A DNA stretch of 64,000 bases from Williamsia soli. GTDB lineage: Bacteria; Actinomycetota; Actinomycetes; Mycobacteriales; Mycobacteriaceae. The stretch lies in NCBI RefSeq assembly GCF_017377795.1, contig NZ_JAFRDR010000002.1:496001-560000 (forward strand). Reading direction: 5' to 3'. Shown one piece after another: positions 1 through 11,147 of this stretch. Both the position numbers and the translations under genes were made by a program. The notes beneath the pieces were generated by a model. It did no database searches and was not told the DNA's origin. It saw only the letters and a program-made list of their open reading frames with translations. Each line of letters begins with the position of its first letter. The first letter of the stretch is position 1.

Positions 1-183
1 ACGTGTAAGACCATCATCCCAGCGACAGCAAACCGCTTGGGCCCCGGCCGGGGACAGTGGCCCACGGCGCGCCACCGTCCCACTCATATACCGTGCTCTC
101 AGCAACTGCTGGCAGACTCGCACCGGATGCCCCGGCTGACGGGGATGTGCCCTACACGACGACTTCGACGGAGGATCTCTGCA

Positions 184-1134
184 GTGTCGAGCAACGAGCA
201 ACGACGGCAGGCGGCGAAACGCAAGCTGGAGAAGCGGTTGGAGCGGCAGCAGCAGGCTGCGCGCAAGCGCAAGATCATCATCATCTCCACCTCGGTGGTG
301 CTGGTGGTGGCCGTCGCGGCGGTGGCCACGACGCTCATCGTGAAGAAGGTCGCCGACGACAACGAGAAGGCTCGCTGGACTGCCTGCAGCTTCGTCGCCG
401 ACCCGACCGACCCGTTCGCGGGCCTGCCGGACACCGTTCCGGCCGAGGTACCGGCAGATCAGCAACCGAAGTTTCAACAGTTCCTCGATGAGCTCAAAGC
501 CGGCGCGCCCAACCAGCGCAAAGCGCCCATCCCCGGGGACAAGCAACTCAAAGAGGGCACGGTCGACGCCGTCTTCGCGACGAGCCAAGGCGACATCCCG
601 GTGCAATTGAACCGCAAAGACGCACCCTGCAACGTCGGCGCGTTCGAGGGGCTCATCAAACAGAACTACTTCAACGACACCTCCTGCCACCGGCTGACCA
701 ACGATCAGCTCAAGGTGCTGCAGTGCGGAGACCCGACGGCAACGGGCCGCGGCGGCCCCGGCTGGCAGAGTCCCGACGAGCCGCCGACCGGGTTCGCGCC
801 TGCCGGTGAGCCCGACCCGACGTCCGGCGCACAGCCGGTGACCTATCCGCGCGGGACCATCGCGGTCGCCAACAGCGGCAAGAACCAGGAAACCGGAGCA
901 GGTACCGGTGGCAGCCAGTTCTTCATGGTGATCCAGGACGGCGTCCTGCCGGCGGACTACACCGTCATCGGCAAGGTCGAGGAGCCAGGACTGCAGGTGC
1001 TGGACAAGGTTCTCGCGGGTGGCATCACACCGGGCCTGCGTCCGAACCAGCAGACCGGATCGCTCGACGAGAATCCCACCGACGGCAAACCTGTTCTGCC
1101 GGTGGAGATCAGCACCGCCACCATCACGAATTGA
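184..1134 (+). CDS. ppiB: Membrane-anchored cyclophilin-type peptidyl-prolyl isomerase
   Basis: The 316-residue product should catalyse cis-trans isomerisation of prolyl bonds on the outer face of the membrane. A basic N-terminus rich in Arg, Lys and Gln is followed by one hydrophobic segment at about residues 29-52, then a linker and a C-terminal cyclophilin domain containing GSQFFMVIQD. The start is GTG 184, nine bases after GGAGG (170-174); the frame is open further upstream but that stretch does not look like protein. Convergent with rel, as in the M. tuberculosis Rv2582/Rv2583c pair. The family is clear; the natural substrates are unknown. Confidence 0.9.
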   Translation: MSSNEQRRQAAKRKLEKRLERQQQAARKRKIIIISTSVVLVVAVAAVATTLIVKKVADDNEKARWTACSFVADPTDPFAGLPDTVPAEVPADQQPKFQQFLDELKAGAPNQRKAPIPGDKQLKEGTVDAVFATSQGDIPVQLNRKDAPCNVGAFEGLIKQNYFNDTSCHRLTNDQLKVLQCGDPTATGRGGPGWQSPDEPPTGFAPAGEPDPTSGAQPVTYPRGTIAVANSGKNQETGAGTGGSQFFMVIQDGVLPADYTVIGKVEEPGLQVLDKVLAGGITPGLRPNQQTGSLDENPTDGKPVLPVEISTATITN

Positions 1135-1141
1135 CCGAGCG

Positions 1142-1172
1142 CCTCGGCCGCCTGGAGATCAGGCGGCCGAGG
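1142..1172. terminator. Bidirectional stem-loop terminator between ppiB and rel
   Basis: A perfect 13-bp inverted repeat (CCTCGGCCGCCTG at 1142-1154, its complement at 1160-1172) encloses the 5-base loop GAGAT. It lies between convergent genes, and its right arm covers the last codons and stop of rel. There is no strong U-tract, which is common for actinobacterial terminators. Confidence 0.75.
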
Positions 1173-3522
1173 TGACGCGGTAGACGTCGTACACGCCTTC
1201 TACGTTGCGCACCACGTTCAGCACATGGCCCAGGTGTTTGGGGTCCCCCATCTCGAAGGTGAACTTACTGATCGCCACCCGGTCGCGGCTGGTGGTCACC
1301 GAGGCCGACAAGATGTTCACGCGCTCGTCGGCGAGCACTCTGGTCACGTCTGAGAGCAGGCGCGAACGGTCGAGCGCCTCGACCTGGATGGCCACCAGGA
1401 ACACCGAGGACGGAGACGGCGCCCACTTCACCTCGATGAGACGTTCGGACTGTTCCCGTAGCGCACTGGCATTGGTGCAGTCGGTGCGGTGCACGCTGAC
1501 GCCGCCTCCGCGGGTGACGAAACCCATGATCTCGTCGCCGGGCACAGGGGTGCAGCACTTGGCCAGCTTCGCCAGCACGCCCTCGGCACCGGGAATGACG
1601 ACGCCCGCATCGCCGGTTTGCCGTGCAGGCGACGGCATCGTCGACGGCGTCGACCGCTCGGCGAGTTCCTCCTCGGCGTCCTCGAGCCCGCCGAGTTGCG
1701 CCACCAACCTGCTGACGACGTGGCGCGCCGATACGTGGCCCTCACCGACCGCTGTGTAGAGCGCAGAGACGTCCACGAACCTCAGTTCGTTCGCGATGGC
1801 GCCCATCGAGTCACTGTTGAGCAACCGCTGGATCGGAAGCCCGCCCCGTCGAACCTCTTTGGCGATCGCATCCTTGCCGCTCTCGAGGGCCTCCTCCCGG
1901 CGCTCCTTCGCGAACCATTGCCTGATCTTCGCCTTGGCGCGTGGACTGACCACGAAGGTCGCCCAGTCTCGCGAGGGACCTGCCGTGGCGGCCTTGGAGG
2001 TGAACACCTCGACGACTTCGCCGTTTTCGAGGGTGCGTTCGAGGGCAACGAGACGCCCGTTGACCCGAGCGCCGATGCATCGGTGCCCGACCTCGGTGTG
2101 CACCGCGTACGCGAAGTCCACGGGTGTCGATCCCGTCGGCAGCGTGATCACGTCACCCTTCGGGGTGAACACGAAGATTTCCTTGACCGCGAGGTCGTAG
2201 CGCAGCGACTCCAGGAACTCGCCGGGATCGGCTGCCTCCCTTTGCCAGTCGAGTAGTTGCCGCATCCAGGCCATGTCGTCGATCTCGGCCGAATCGGAGC
2301 TGTGTTTGCCTTTCGTCTCCTTGTATCGCCAGTGCGCGGCGATACCGAACTCGGCGGTCCGGTGCATGTCGCGGGTACGGATCTGGACCTCGAGCGGCTT
2401 GCCCTCGGGTCCGATGACGGTGGTGTGCAGGGACTGGTAGACACCGAACCGCGGCTGGGCGATGTAGTCCTTGAACCTGCCCGCCATCGGCTGCCAGAGC
2501 GAATGAACAACGCCCACAGCGGCATAGCAGTCACGCAGGTCGTCGCAGAGGATACGCATACCGACGAGGTCGTGGATGTCGTCGAACTCGCGTCCCTTGA
2601 CGATCATCTTCTGGTAGATCGACCAGTAGTGTTTCGGTCTGCCCTCCACCGTTGCATCGATCCGGGAACCGGTGAGCGCGTTGACGATATCGGCGCGCAC
2701 CCGAGCCAGGTAGGTGTCGCGCGAGGGCGCCCGGTCGGCGACCAGCCGTACTATCTCCTCGTATCGTTTCGGATGCAGGATGGCGAACGCGAGATCTTCG
2801 AGCTCCCATTTGACGGTCGCCATACCGAGCCGGTGCGCCAGCGGAGCGATGACCTCGAGGGTTTCGCGCGCCTTGCGCGCCTGCTTCTCCGGCGGCAGGA
2901 ACCGCATGGTCCGCATGTTGTGCAGACGGTCGGCGACCTTGATCACCAGCACCCGCGGATCTCGCGCCATCGCGATGATCATCTTGCGGATGGTCTCGGC
3001 CTCCGCGGCATTCCCGAGCGCGACCTTGTCCAGCTTGGTGACACCGTCGACCAGATGCGCGACTTCCTGCCCGAAATCCTCGGACAGTGCTTCGAGGGAG
3101 TACCCGGTGTCCTCGACGGTGTCGTGCAGCAGCGCTGCCACCAGTGTGGTGGTGTCCATGCCCAGATCAGCGAGGATCGTCGCCACGGCCAGCGGATGGG
3201 TGATGTACGGGTCGCCGGATTTGCGGAACTGCCCGCTGTGCTTGGACTCGGCGGTGTCGTAGGCGCGCTGCAGAACAGTGACGTCCGCCTTCGGATACCC
3301 GTCACGATGCAGGGCCACAAGCGGTTCCAGAACCGGCCGAATCGAACTCTTGGTCGCAGTCATACGCCGCGCCAGGCGGGCCCGCACCCGGCGGGAGGCC
3401 GATGTCGGGACAGAACCGGTGGCGCTCTTGGCGGGCTCATCCACCGCCGGTGCAGTCGCGCCGCCGTCGCCCATCTCGCCACCTGAGGTCTGCGTGAGAG
3501 CTCCGGGAGTCTCTTCTGCCAT
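1159..3522 (-). CDS. relA: Bifunctional (p)ppGpp synthetase/hydrolase Rel
   Basis: This 787-residue long-form RSH protein makes and degrades the alarmone (p)ppGpp and governs the stringent response. The N-terminal hydrolase domain carries HDTVED at 133-138 and [13 protein letters not shown]. The synthetase domain follows, with [10 protein letters not shown] and [12 protein letters not shown] domain ([15 protein letters not shown]) and a C-terminal ACT domain (about 705-787) complete the protein. Length matches M. tuberculosis Rel (about 790). Both catalytic halves look intact, so it should be bifunctional. Start ATG 3522 is preceded by AGGAGG (3530-3535) at seven bases. The neighbours Apt and ppiB are the same as in mycobacteria. 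Confidence 0.97.
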   Translation of the reverse strand: MAEETPGALTQTSGGEMGDGGATAPAVDEPAKSATGSVPTSASRRVRARLARRMTATKSSIRPVLEPLVALHRDGYPKADVTVLQRAYDTAESKHSGQFRKSGDPYITHPLAVATILADLGMDTTTLVAALLHDTVEDTGYSLEALSEDFGQEVAHLVDGVTKLDKVALGNAAEAETIRKMIIAMARDPRVLVIKVADRLHNMRTMRFLPPEKQARKARETLEVIAPLAHRLGMATVKWELEDLAFAILHPKRYEEIVRLVADRAPSRDTYLARVRADIVNALTGSRIDATVEGRPKHYWSIYQKMIVKGREFDDIHDLVGMRILCDDLRDCYAAVGVVHSLWQPMAGRFKDYIAQPRFGVYQSLHTTVIGPEGKPLEVQIRTRDMHRTAEFGIAAHWRYKETKGKHSSDSAEIDDMAWMRQLLDWQREAADPGEFLESLRYDLAVKEIFVFTPKGDVITLPTGSTPVDFAYAVHTEVGHRCIGARVNGRLVALERTLENGEVVEVFTSKAATAGPSRDWATFVVSPRAKAKIRQWFAKERREEALESGKDAIAKEVRRGGLPIQRLLNSDSMGAIANELRFVDVSALYTAVGEGHVSARHVVSRLVAQLGGLEDAEEELAERSTPSTMPSPARQTGDAGVVIPGAEGVLAKLAKCCTPVPGDEIMGFVTRGGGVSVHRTDCTNASALREQSERLIEVKWAPSPSSVFLVAIQVEALDRSRLLSDVTRVLADERVNILSASVTTSRDRVAISKFTFEMGDPKHLGHVLNVVRNVEGVYDVYRVTSAA

Positions 3523-3571
3523 CTCACCACCTCCTGATGTACATCTCGCCTACTGTCCTGTCCGACACTGC

Positions 3572-3585
3572 GGGCGATATCGCCC
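3572..3585. promoter_or_regulatory. 14-bp perfect palindrome upstream of rel
   Basis: GGGCGATATCGCCC lies about 50 bases upstream of the rel start, in the 107-base gap between apt and rel. It could be an operator or a small hairpin in the rel leader. No known regulator is recognised from the sequence. Confidence 0.35.
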
Positions 3586-3629
3586 AACCCTAGTCGCCCG
3601 ATCGCGTTGACCTCGTGATGGCTCCGGCG

Positions 3630-4253
3630 CTATCCCGGAGCGAGCGCCGAGACCTCGATGTCGCCGCAGGCCGTCTCGATCGCGGCGCGGCCGCCGAGTC
3701 CGTCCAGTTCCATCACCACCGCGACCGCGACGGGCACCGCACCTGCCTGCCGCAGGAGCTTCACCGCGGCGACGACCGTCCCACCGGTCGCCAGGACATC
3801 GTCGACCACCAGGACCCGGACGCCGGTGAGGTCCAGTCCGTCCGCCGGGATCTCCAGACAAGCCGTTCCGTATTCGAGGGTGTACGCCTCGGTGAACACC
3901 GGGGGCGGCAGCTTTCCGGCTTTGCGAACCGCCAGGACTCCGGTACCCAGGTGCAGGGCCACACCCGAACCCAACAGGAATCCGCGAGCGTCGATTCCCG
4001 CGACGAGGTCGACATCGCCGGCTGCGAATCCCGCCAGACCGGCGATCACCGCGCGCAGACCGGTAGCGTCGGCGAGAACGGGTGAGAGGTCCTTGAATTG
4101 GATTCCGGGAGCGGGGAAGTCGGCCACCTTCCGGGTCAGGCGCTCTATGGCGGACAGCGCCTCGCGGCCGGTCTGTGTCTGGGCGTTCATCGCCTTGTCC
4201 TCACGGTGTGGTCGGTCGGTCGGTCGTGTTGCGGAGCCGTGTCGGTCGTTCAC
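3630..4253 (-). CDS. apt: Adenine phosphoribosyltransferase
   Basis: Converts adenine and PRPP to AMP in purine salvage. The PRPP-binding motif [13 protein letters not shown] lies at residues 147-159, and IDARGFLLG is the other conserved block. From GTG 4253 the product is 207 residues; this GTG overlaps the stop of the upstream lipoprotein gene as GTGA. An internal ATG at 4190 ([10 protein letters not shown], 186 residues) has its own purine-rich upstream sequence and would give the more usual family length, so the start is uncertain. The order lipoprotein-apt-rel matches M. tuberculosis Rv2585c-Rv2584c-Rv2583c. Confidence 0.93.
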   Translation of the reverse strand: MNDRHGSATRPTDRPHREDKAMNAQTQTGREALSAIERLTRKVADFPAPGIQFKDLSPVLADATGLRAVIAGLAGFAAGDVDLVAGIDARGFLLGSGVALHLGTGVLAVRKAGKLPPPVFTEAYTLEYGTACLEIPADGLDLTGVRVLVVDDVLATGGTVVAAVKLLRQAGAVPVAVAVVMELDGLGGRAAIETACGDIEVSALAPG

Positions 4254-5956
4254 GGCGTGCTCACCATCCAGCGGTCGATGTTCCAGCCGGTCCCCGACCG
4301 TGACAGTCCTGACACGACGTGTACGACATTGTCCCCCGCGCGCCGGGTTCGGGGCGAGGTGAACAACGGCAGCGCCGGCATGTCACGCCACAGCAGGCTT
4401 TCGATCTCGCGCACCAGTGGAAGTCGATCCGCAGCGTGCACCGTCACCGCGAGTTCGTCGATCAACGCAGAGACCCTGGCATTTTGGTACCCACCGATGT
4501 TGCTGGGGTCGCCGCCGTAGAAGGCGTAGGTGTCCCGGGTCGGATCAGCGGCACCTGTCGCCGCGAAGCCGTTGCCGGACGCCGTGATCAGTGCATCTGC
4601 TTCTCCACCCAGGTTTGCCGGGCCGACCGAGTCGGACGCGACGTCGATGACGGTGATGCCGGCCCCTTGACAGCTCGCTGCCATCGCAGCGACCATCTGT
4701 GCTCTTCTGCCGTCCGGAGCGACGTATCCGACCCGGACCGTCAGAGCTCCGGTGTCACGGCGCGCATCGCGCGCCTCGTTTCCCGCACGCACCGGATCGG
4801 CCCGGAGGTAGTCGCGCCCGAACTCTGCATCGATGGTGCCCGTCAGCAGTTCGTCGGGTCCGAGGATGTGGTTGTTGCTGACCGGCGCGCCCCGACCGAA
4901 CTCGCGGGCCAGACCATCACGGGGTATGCAGGCCGCGAATGCCCGCCGCACTGCAGGATCGGCCAGGACACCCGACCCGGCCATCACGAGACGCTCGACC
5001 CCGAGTGACGACATCGGGGCGGGGCCGGCGGTAGCTGCCGGCGGGACACTGTGTGCGCCACGCGGCACCGGGTCGACGCCATAGGTGCCGGCCGCGATGT
5101 CGAGGACGTCGACGGAGTTCGCACCTTCTCCCTCGGACAGATCGTCGGCCAGCGCCGAATGTCGCGGCCACACAGTGATCCGGCGATCGCCGGCAGGCTG
5201 GCCCCACCATCGGTCGTTCGCGCGGAGAACAAGACCGCCATCGTCGGTGTACTCGTCCACGCGCAGCGGGCCGAGCGATGGGTAGCCCTCCGGGTCGAAC
5301 TCTCCCGGGACCATGCTCCATCCCGTGCTCCAGATCCTGGCTATGTCGGCAAGCACACGTCGGTCGGGCCGGCGGATCGGGCCGACGACGTCAGCGATGC
5401 CGGCGCCCCTGGTGACCACCTGCGGTGGCAGCAGTGTTCCCGGCCCGAACAGCGCCCGCCAGTCGCGATATGCACGCCCGCGCTTGAACGTGACCGTTGC
5501 CGTCTTGGCACCGGGCCGGCAATCGACCTGTTCGATGTCGCGATAACCAGCCGTGCTGACCACGTCGAAGCCATCGAACCGGCCGCTGTGGGCCGCCCAC
5601 GCCAGCACCAGCGCATCGCAGGTCAGTGGGACACCGTCCGAGTACACCGCACGCGGGTTGATGTCGTAGCGGACCGCCAGAGCACCCGACGCCACGGGTT
5701 CGATAGCCGTCGTACCGATGTCGGTGTCGGCGATGACCCGGCCGTCCGGGCCGAGGTAGCTGAACCCGGGCAGCACCCTCGACAGGGCCATCCCCGCGCC
5801 ACCGGTGGCGCCGGACAGCGTCTCGGTGTTGTAGGTGGTCACGGCCGCGTCGACCACGTAGTTGATGGTCGGTTCGGCGGGCTCCGAACAGGCCACGAGC
5901 AGACTCCCGACCGACACCGCCGCCAGCGCGGCACCGATCATCGCGCGGGAGCTCAT
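4250..5956 (-). CDS. Family 5 ABC-transporter substrate-binding lipoprotein
   Basis: A 568-residue exported lipoprotein with a short signal peptide and lipobox LLVAC, Cys23 being the predicted lipidated residue. The mature part resembles the SBP_bac_5 family that binds oligopeptides or other solutes: an early hydrophobic patch, a long two-lobed body and a C-terminal INRWMVS-like end (here [11 protein letters not shown]). No permease or ATPase gene is nearby, so the transport partner must be encoded elsewhere or the protein may act alone. Position between secF and apt matches M. tuberculosis Rv2585c. The ligand cannot be told from the sequence. Confidence 0.85.
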   Translation of the reverse strand: MSSRAMIGAALAAVSVGSLLVACSEPAEPTINYVVDAAVTTYNTETLSGATGGAGMALSRVLPGFSYLGPDGRVIADTDIGTTAIEPVASGALAVRYDINPRAVYSDGVPLTCDALVLAWAAHSGRFDGFDVVSTAGYRDIEQVDCRPGAKTATVTFKRGRAYRDWRALFGPGTLLPPQVVTRGAGIADVVGPIRRPDRRVLADIARIWSTGWSMVPGEFDPEGYPSLGPLRVDEYTDDGGLVLRANDRWWGQPAGDRRITVWPRHSALADDLSEGEGANSVDVLDIAAGTYGVDPVPRGAHSVPPAATAGPAPMSSLGVERLVMAGSGVLADPAVRRAFAACIPRDGLAREFGRGAPVSNNHILGPDELLTGTIDAEFGRDYLRADPVRAGNEARDARRDTGALTVRVGYVAPDGRRAQMVAAMAASCQGAGITVIDVASDSVGPANLGGEADALITASGNGFAATGAADPTRDTYAFYGGDPSNIGGYQNARVSALIDELAVTVHAADRLPLVREIESLLWRDMPALPLFTSPRTRRAGDNVVHVVSGLSRSGTGWNIDRWMVSTP

Positions 5957-5967
5957 GACCCGTGAGG

Positions 5968-7146
5968 CTAGCGCTTGCGCCTGCGTTTACCGGAGGGGCG
6001 CGCCCCAGGTTGCGGCGAGGCTGCCGTACGACGGACTGCGGGCGCCGATTTCGTGAGAGTTGTGGTGGACCCCGCACCTGTCGACTCGGTGGCGACTGCA
6101 GCAGTGCCGCGCGTGTCCCGCTCGGCGCGCTTTGCCAGCACCTTGCGGGTGTGCGACCCGATGTCCCGGCGGCGTTCTTTCAACGTCACCAGCAACGGTG
6201 TGGCGAAGAAGATCGACGAGTAGGTACCCGTGACGACACCGACCATCTGCACCAGACCGAGGTCTTTGAGGGTCCCGACGCCGAGCAGCCACACTGCGAT
6301 CACCATCAGCGCCAGCACCGGGAGCACGGAGATCACCGTCGTGTTGATCGACCGCATGAGTGTCTGGTTGATGGCCAGGTTCGCCTGCTCTGCGTAGGTT
6401 CGTCTGCTCGTGTGCAGTACGCCTCGAACGTTCTCCTCGACCTTGTCGAAGACGACCACGGTGTCGTAGAGCGAAAATCCCAGGATGGCGAGGAATCCGA
6501 TGACGGTGGCCGGGGTCACCTCGAATCCCACCAGCGAGTAGATACCCGCCGTGGTGGCGATGTCGAAGAACAGCGCCGCCATGGCCGACAGCGCCATCTC
6601 CCTGTCGAACCGGATCGCGATGTAGATCGTCACGATGACGAGGAACACCAACAGCGCGATGAGCGCCTTTTCGGTGATCTCACCGCCCCAGGTGGAGCTC
6701 ACGTCCGACGAACTGACGTCATTCGGCGCGATCTGGAACTCCTCGGCGATCGCATTGGTGATCGTCACCAGTTGCGCGGCATTGAGGGTCTCGGTGCGGA
6801 TCTGCACGGTCTGGCTTCCGCCCGACCCCGCTGTCTGTACCGTCTGTGGATCCTCCCCGAGCGCCTTCGAATAGGTGTCCTCGACCTGGCTGGTCGACAC
6901 CTCGCCGGTTTTCGGGAACGAGATCTGCGTGCCGCCCTCGAACTCGATCCCGAGTGTGAACCCTCGGAATCCGATGCTCGCCAGCGAGATGATCACCATC
7001 GCGGCAGTGATCATGAACCACATCCGGCGGCGGCCGACGATCTCGAACGCCCCGGTACCGGTGTAAAGCCGCGAGAGGATCGAGCGGTTCTTGGCGGACA
7101 CGAAGTTCGCGTCACTGGTCGGTGCCAGGCGATCTGCTTCAGCCAT
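5968..7146 (-). CDS. secF: Protein translocase subunit SecF
   Basis: A 392-residue inner-membrane protein that works with SecD to use the proton gradient in late steps of Sec export. It has an N-terminal membrane segment after a cytoplasmic leader, a periplasmic loop containing [10 protein letters not shown], and five C-terminal membrane segments that include [17 protein letters not shown]. The C-terminus is strongly basic (GKRRRKR). Start ATG 7146 overlaps the end of secD by eight bases, so the two are translationally coupled. Confidence 0.96.
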   Translation of the reverse strand: MAEADRLAPTSDANFVSAKNRSILSRLYTGTGAFEIVGRRRMWFMITAAMVIISLASIGFRGFTLGIEFEGGTQISFPKTGEVSTSQVEDTYSKALGEDPQTVQTAGSGGSQTVQIRTETLNAAQLVTITNAIAEEFQIAPNDVSSSDVSSTWGGEITEKALIALLVFLVIVTIYIAIRFDREMALSAMAALFFDIATTAGIYSLVGFEVTPATVIGFLAILGFSLYDTVVVFDKVEENVRGVLHTSRRTYAEQANLAINQTLMRSINTTVISVLPVLALMVIAVWLLGVGTLKDLGLVQMVGVVTGTYSSIFFATPLLVTLKERRRDIGSHTRKVLAKRAERDTRGTAAVATESTGAGSTTTLTKSAPAVRRTAASPQPGARPSGKRRRKR

Positions 7147-8731
7147 TGGGCTCTCCTCCCGAGGTCGGATCAGTGGACGAACCCGGACTCGTGGTCACAG
7201 ACGTACGCTCGTCGGCGGCCTGACGGCGTTCGCGCGCGACCTCTGTCACCGCGCCGAGGCCGTTGACGTTCGGTTTGGACAGGAACTTCGATCGTGAGGC
7301 GTAGACCACCAGCGGGTGGGTGACCATGAAGACCACCGCGATGTCGAGGATGGTGGTGAGGCCGAGCGTGAACGCGAATCCGCGCACATCGCCGATCGCC
7401 AGGAAATAGAGGACGGCCGCCGAGATCAGACTGACCATGTTGCCCGACCAGATGGTTCGTTTGGCACGGGCCCAGCCACGCGGTACCGCCGACCGGAAAC
7501 TCCGGCCCTCGCGCATCTCGTCCTTGATTCGCTCGAAGTAGACGACAAAGGAGTCCGCCGTCATACCGATACCGATGACGAGTCCGGCGATTCCGGCGAG
7601 GTCGAGCGTGAAGTTGATGTAGCGGCCGAGCAGCACCATGATCCCGTAGACCATGACCCCGGACGCCACCAGGGAAAGGATCGTGAGAATTCCCAGCATC
7701 CGGTAGTACGCCAGGGCATAGATGAACACCGCGATGAGTCCGATCAGACCCGCGATCAACCCTGCCTGCAGCGATGCCCACCCCAAGGTGGCCGAGACCG
7801 TCTCTGCGTCAGAAGCCTCGAACGACAAAGGAAGTGAGCCGTATTTGAGGACGTTGGCCAAGTCCTTGGCCTCTGTCTGGGTGAAATCGCCACTGACCTC
7901 GGTGGTGCCGTTGATGGCACCGTTGATCTGGGGTGCACTCACCACCTTGGAGTCGAGGGTGAAAGCGGTTGCCTTGCCGATGTTCTGAGCCGTATAGCTG
8001 GACCAGCGCTCGCTCGCACCACCCTTGTAGTCGAGGCGGACGATCCAGGCGCCTGCGCCCTGTGTGGTGCCGGCTTCTGCCTCTGCGATATCGCTACCGC
8101 GCAGGATCTGCGGCTCGAGAAGGTAGACCTGGGTGCCGTCTTCGGAGCAGGTCACCAGGTATTCGTCCGGGTTGTCGTTGCCCTGCAATGGATCCGGCGC
8201 CGCCGGGTCGCAGTTCATCTTCGCCATCTGTGCGGTCAACGCATCGAGATTGGCGTCCTTCGGGGCCTGCCGAAGCGCTTTCGCCTCGGCGATGGCCTCT
8301 TCCGCGGTCTGGCCCGCGGGCGGGGGTGAGGCGTTGGGCTGAGGGGTCGCCGGTTGCACGGTCGCAACCGGGCGGACGTAGAGGAGCGCGGTCTGACCGA
8401 GTGTCCGGGCCTGTTTGCCGTCGTCGCCAGGTACGGTGATCACGAGATTGTCCCCGTCGATGATCACCTCGGATCCGGACACCCCGAGTCCGTTGACACG
8501 GTTCTCGATGATCTGCTTGGCCTTGTCGAGCTGATCCCGGCTCGGCGCATTCCCGTCGGGCGTGCGCGCGGTGAGGGTGACCCGGGTACCACCCTGCAGG
8601 TCGATACCGAGTTTGGGGGTCGGATCCTTGCTACCGGTGAAGAACACCAGTCCATACGTAACGATCATCAGTAAGAAAAAGACGATCAACATCCGTGAGG
8701 GCGATACCTCACGGTTCGACGACGATGCCAC
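7139..8731 (-). CDS. secD: Protein translocase subunit SecD
   Basis: A 530-residue partner of SecF. Conserved blocks are [13 protein letters not shown] in the first periplasmic part and the membrane block [17 protein letters not shown]. The periplasmic loop contains a Pro/Gln/Ala-rich linker (about 125-145). Start GTG 8731 is preceded by GAGGAG about 11 bases upstream. The gene follows yajC after a 129-base gap that contains a large inverted repeat. The C-terminal tail is hydrophilic and disordered. Confidence 0.96.
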   Translation of the reverse strand: MASSSNREVSPSRMLIVFFLLMIVTYGLVFFTGSKDPTPKLGIDLQGGTRVTLTARTPDGNAPSRDQLDKAKQIIENRVNGLGVSGSEVIIDGDNLVITVPGDDGKQARTLGQTALLYVRPVATVQPATPQPNASPPPAGQTAEEAIAEAKALRQAPKDANLDALTAQMAKMNCDPAAPDPLQGNDNPDEYLVTCSEDGTQVYLLEPQILRGSDIAEAEAGTTQGAGAWIVRLDYKGGASERWSSYTAQNIGKATAFTLDSKVVSAPQINGAINGTTEVSGDFTQTEAKDLANVLKYGSLPLSFEASDAETVSATLGWASLQAGLIAGLIGLIAVFIYALAYYRMLGILTILSLVASGVMVYGIMVLLGRYINFTLDLAGIAGLVIGIGMTADSFVVYFERIKDEMREGRSFRSAVPRGWARAKRTIWSGNMVSLISAAVLYFLAIGDVRGFAFTLGLTTILDIAVVFMVTHPLVVYASRSKFLSKPNVNGLGAVTEVARERRQAADERTSVTTSPGSSTDPTSGGEPNG

Positions 8732-8777
8732 GCTGCCTACGTCTCCTCATTTTGCTCAACTAACCCCGTACGCGCCG

Positions 8778-8847
8778 CAGGGGCGCCTGCCACGGTACGT
8801 GCCACGGCCACGAACATGCCCGCGGCACCACACGTGTGGCGCCCCTG
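8778..8847. repeat. Inverted repeat between yajC and secD
   Basis: CAGGGGCGCC (8778-8787) is matched by its exact complement GGCGCCCCTG (8838-8847). The 50-base interval holds further short GC-rich complements (CCACGG, CACACGTGTG). In the secD transcript this could fold into a long branched hairpin upstream of the ribosome-binding site. Its function is unknown. Confidence 0.45.
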
Positions 8848-8860
8848 TGACGAGTTGGTC

Positions 8861-9268
8861 TTACGCTTTGTCTTGGTCTCCGCGCGACTTGTCGAGACTG
8901 ATGTGGTCATCATTCTCGGTCAGGGCGTCGAGGTCCTCATCATCGTCGTGGATGCCGTTCGCCTCGAAATCGGGGTCGATCAACCCGACACCGGGGTAGC
9001 TGTCGGCCAGGTCGTCGGCGTGGACGACCTCGCGGATGGCGAGCCGGTTCCAGCGGGTGACGACCCCGTCGGCGATCTCCAGGTCGACCGTGCCGTCTGC
9101 CAGGCCGGCGATGGTCCCGTACATTCCGGAAGTCGTCTGGATTCGGGCACCGATCTGCAGGTTCTCCTGCATCTCCTTGGCATCCGCGGCCGCCTTCTTC
9201 TGGCGACGTACGGACAGGAACATGATGCCGACCAGGAAGACCAGCAGGATAGGGAATATCAATTCCAT
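8861..9268 (-). CDS. yajC: Preprotein translocase subunit YajC
   Basis: A 135-residue single-pass membrane protein associated with SecDF. A hydrophobic N-terminal helix (ELIFPILLVFLVGIMFLSVR) is followed by the YajC core (GARIQTTSGMYGTIAGL) and an acidic C-terminal tail. ATG 9268 is chosen because it places the membrane helix at the N-terminus as in the family; the frame is open 18 codons further upstream. No clear Shine-Dalgarno sequence precedes this ATG. Confidence 0.93.
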   Translation of the reverse strand: MELIFPILLVFLVGIMFLSVRRQKKAAADAKEMQENLQIGARIQTTSGMYGTIAGLADGTVDLEIADGVVTRWNRLAIREVVHADDLADSYPGVGLIDPDFEANGIHDDDEDLDALTENDDHISLDKSRGDQDKA

Positions 9269-9369
9269 GATGGTGTGTTCAATCCTCGATTGTGTGTTCG
9301 TGGTCACGAGCAGCGCCCGCAATCACAACCAGTGTGCCATCCCCGCGCCGCAGCGCCCGAATTCAACTC

Positions 9370-10554
9370 TCAGATCTCTTGGTCGTCCGGGTCGAAGAGC
9401 GAGATCATGCCGGCGCCCTCGTCACGAGCTCGGACCCCGAACGCCGCGTTGAGGGCGCCGGCCGGCGGCGTGAGACCCAGGTGATGCCATGCGGCCGCGG
9501 TGGCCACCCGCCCACGAGGCGTACGGGCGATCATCCCGGCACGTACGAGGAATGGCTCACAGACCTCTTCGACTGTCGCCGGCTCCTCGCCTACCGCGAC
9601 CGCCAGCGTCGAGACGCCAACCGGGCCGCCGCCGAAGCCCCGGACAAGCGCGGCCAGGACGGCCCGGTCCAGCCGGTCGAATCCGAGCTCGTCGACGTCG
9701 TAGACCGCGAGTGCCGCCCGGGCGATCGGTAAGGTCACGAGGCCGTCGGCCCGCACCTCGGCGTAGTCGCGCACGCGGCGCAGCAGTCGGTTGGCGATAC
9801 GCGGCGTACCGCGAGATCGGGAGGCGATCTCGGCGCCGGCGTCGGGTTGCATGGTGATGCCGAGGATTCCGGCGGACCGGGTGAGAACCCGCTCCAGCTC
9901 CCCCGTGTCGTAGAACTCCATGTGCGCGGTGAAGCCGAAGCGATCACGCAGAGGGCCGGTGAGCGCACCCGATCTCGTGGTGGCCCCGACCAGCGTGAAC
10001 GGCGCGACGTCGAGTGGTATCGAGGTGGCACCCGGCCCTTTTCCGACCACCACATCGACGCGGAAATCCTCCATCGCCAAATAGAGCATCTCCTCGGCGG
10101 GGCGCGCGATGCGGTGGATCTCATCGATGAACAACACATCGCCTTCGACGAGGTTGGACAGCATCGCGGCGAGATCTCCCGCGCGTTCGAGCGCCGGGCC
10201 GGACGTGACCCGTAGGGCGGCGCCCATCTCCCCCGCGATGATCATCGCCAAGGAGGTCTTGCCGAGGCCGGGAGGGCCCGACAGCAAGATGTGATCGGGC
10301 GTCCCACCGCGGCCACGGGCGGCCTGCAGGACGAGGTCCAATTGCTCGCACACCCGGGGCTGGCCGATGAACTCGCCGAGAGACCTGGGTCGCAAACTGT
10401 TGTCGAGATCGCCGTCACCACCGATACGACCGGCATTGACCGTCCTGTTGGCGCTATCGGTACCGGCCGCCCTGTCTGGATCGAACGCTGCGTCGGGACC
10501 GAACGCTCCGTCCTGGCCTACCCCACCGTCGGGGTCGAAGTTGCCGCCGGTCAC
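9370..10554 (-). CDS. ruvB: Holliday junction branch-migration ATPase RuvB
   Basis: A 394-residue AAA+ motor that with RuvA drives branch migration of Holliday junctions. Walker A GPPGLGKT is at 93-100 and Walker B is [10 protein letters not shown]-terminal winged-helix region binds DNA. The first 45 or so residues form an unusual Asp/Gly-rich extension ([10 protein letters not shown] and similar) absent from most RuvB proteins, which begin near [13 protein letters not shown]. Start GTG 10554 overlaps the ruvA stop as GTGA. Confidence 0.96.
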   Translation of the reverse strand: MTGGNFDPDGGVGQDGAFGPDAAFDPDRAAGTDSANRTVNAGRIGGDGDLDNSLRPRSLGEFIGQPRVCEQLDLVLQAARGRGGTPDHILLSGPPGLGKTSLAMIIAGEMGAALRVTSGPALERAGDLAAMLSNLVEGDVLFIDEIHRIARPAEEMLYLAMEDFRVDVVVGKGPGATSIPLDVAPFTLVGATTRSGALTGPLRDRFGFTAHMEFYDTGELERVLTRSAGILGITMQPDAGAEIASRSRGTPRIANRLLRRVRDYAEVRADGLVTLPIARAALAVYDVDELGFDRLDRAVLAALVRGFGGGPVGVSTLAVAVGEEPATVEEVCEPFLVRAGMIARTPRGRVATAAAWHHLGLTPPAGALNAAFGVRARDEGAGMISLFDPDDQEI

Positions 10555-11147
10555 TTCGATCTACCCAGTGATGCCAGGCCGGCACGTAGTACGGTCGCTG
10601 AATCGGCGCCCGGCTGATCTGCCAGTACGGCAATGACGGTCTTCTCCGCAATCGGGGCGGCAAAGCCGAGCCCGACGAGGGCCTCGATGACCTGATCGCG
10701 CACCGACGAACTGCCGGGCCCGGCCGGCGCTCCGGTGGCAGAGTGCGGACGGTCGACTTTGTCACGCAGCTCCACGACGAGACGCTCGGCGACTCTCTTG
10801 CCGATCCCGGGAACGCTCATGAGTGCCTTCGTGTCCTCACCTGCCAACGCGTGCCGCAGGGCATCGGGTTCGAGAACTGCCAGGGTGGCCATCGCCAGTC
10901 GTGGACCGACGCCGGTCACCGTCTGCAACAGCGTGAACAGAGAGCGTGCGTCGGGCTCGGTGAACCCGTACAGGGTCATCGAGTCCTCGCGGACGATCAT
11001 CGTCGTCAGCAGGGTCGCCTCGGTGCCCCGATGCACAGATCCTGCGGTGGTCGGAGTCACGAGAACGCGATAACCGACTCCAGCGCAATCGATCACGACG
11101 TGATCGAGTGCCACATCCACCACCGGGCCACGGACCGAGGAGATCAC
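10551..11147 (-). CDS. ruvA: Holliday junction DNA-binding protein RuvA
   Basis: A 198-residue junction-binding subunit of the RuvAB complex. The N-terminal OB fold begins [11 protein letters not shown]. Two helix-hairpin-helix motifs follow ([16 protein letters not shown] and [16 protein letters not shown]), then a C-terminal domain III that contacts RuvB. Start GTG 11147 overlaps the ruvC stop as GTGA and gives the usual family length; the open frame upstream is ruvC coding sequence in another frame. Confidence 0.96.
   Translation of the reverse strand: MISSVRGPVVDVALDHVVIDCAGVGYRVLVTPTTAGSVHRGTEATLLTTMIVREDSMTLYGFTEPDARSLFTLLQTVTGVGPRLAMATLAVLEPDALRHALAGEDTKALMSVPGIGKRVAERLVVELRDKVDRPHSATGAPAGPGSSSVRDQVIEALVGLGFAAPIAEKTVIAVLADQPGADSATVLRAGLASLGRSK

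Noticed and set aside
1-17. Start of a minus-strand gene (ATGATG at 17-12), perhaps the metallo-hydrolase found next to ppiB in mycobacteria
   Set aside because: Only five codons are visible and there is no clear ribosome-binding site, so it cannot be supported.
2257-3486. A 409-codon open frame on the plus strand opposite rel
   Set aside because: It mirrors rel codons in a high-GC genome, has no recognisable domain and no ribosome-binding site, while the minus-strand Rel protein is fully conserved.
5962-7266. A 434-codon open frame opposite secF
   Set aside because: Antisense shadow, His/Arg/Gln-rich composition typical of non-coding frames in high-GC DNA.
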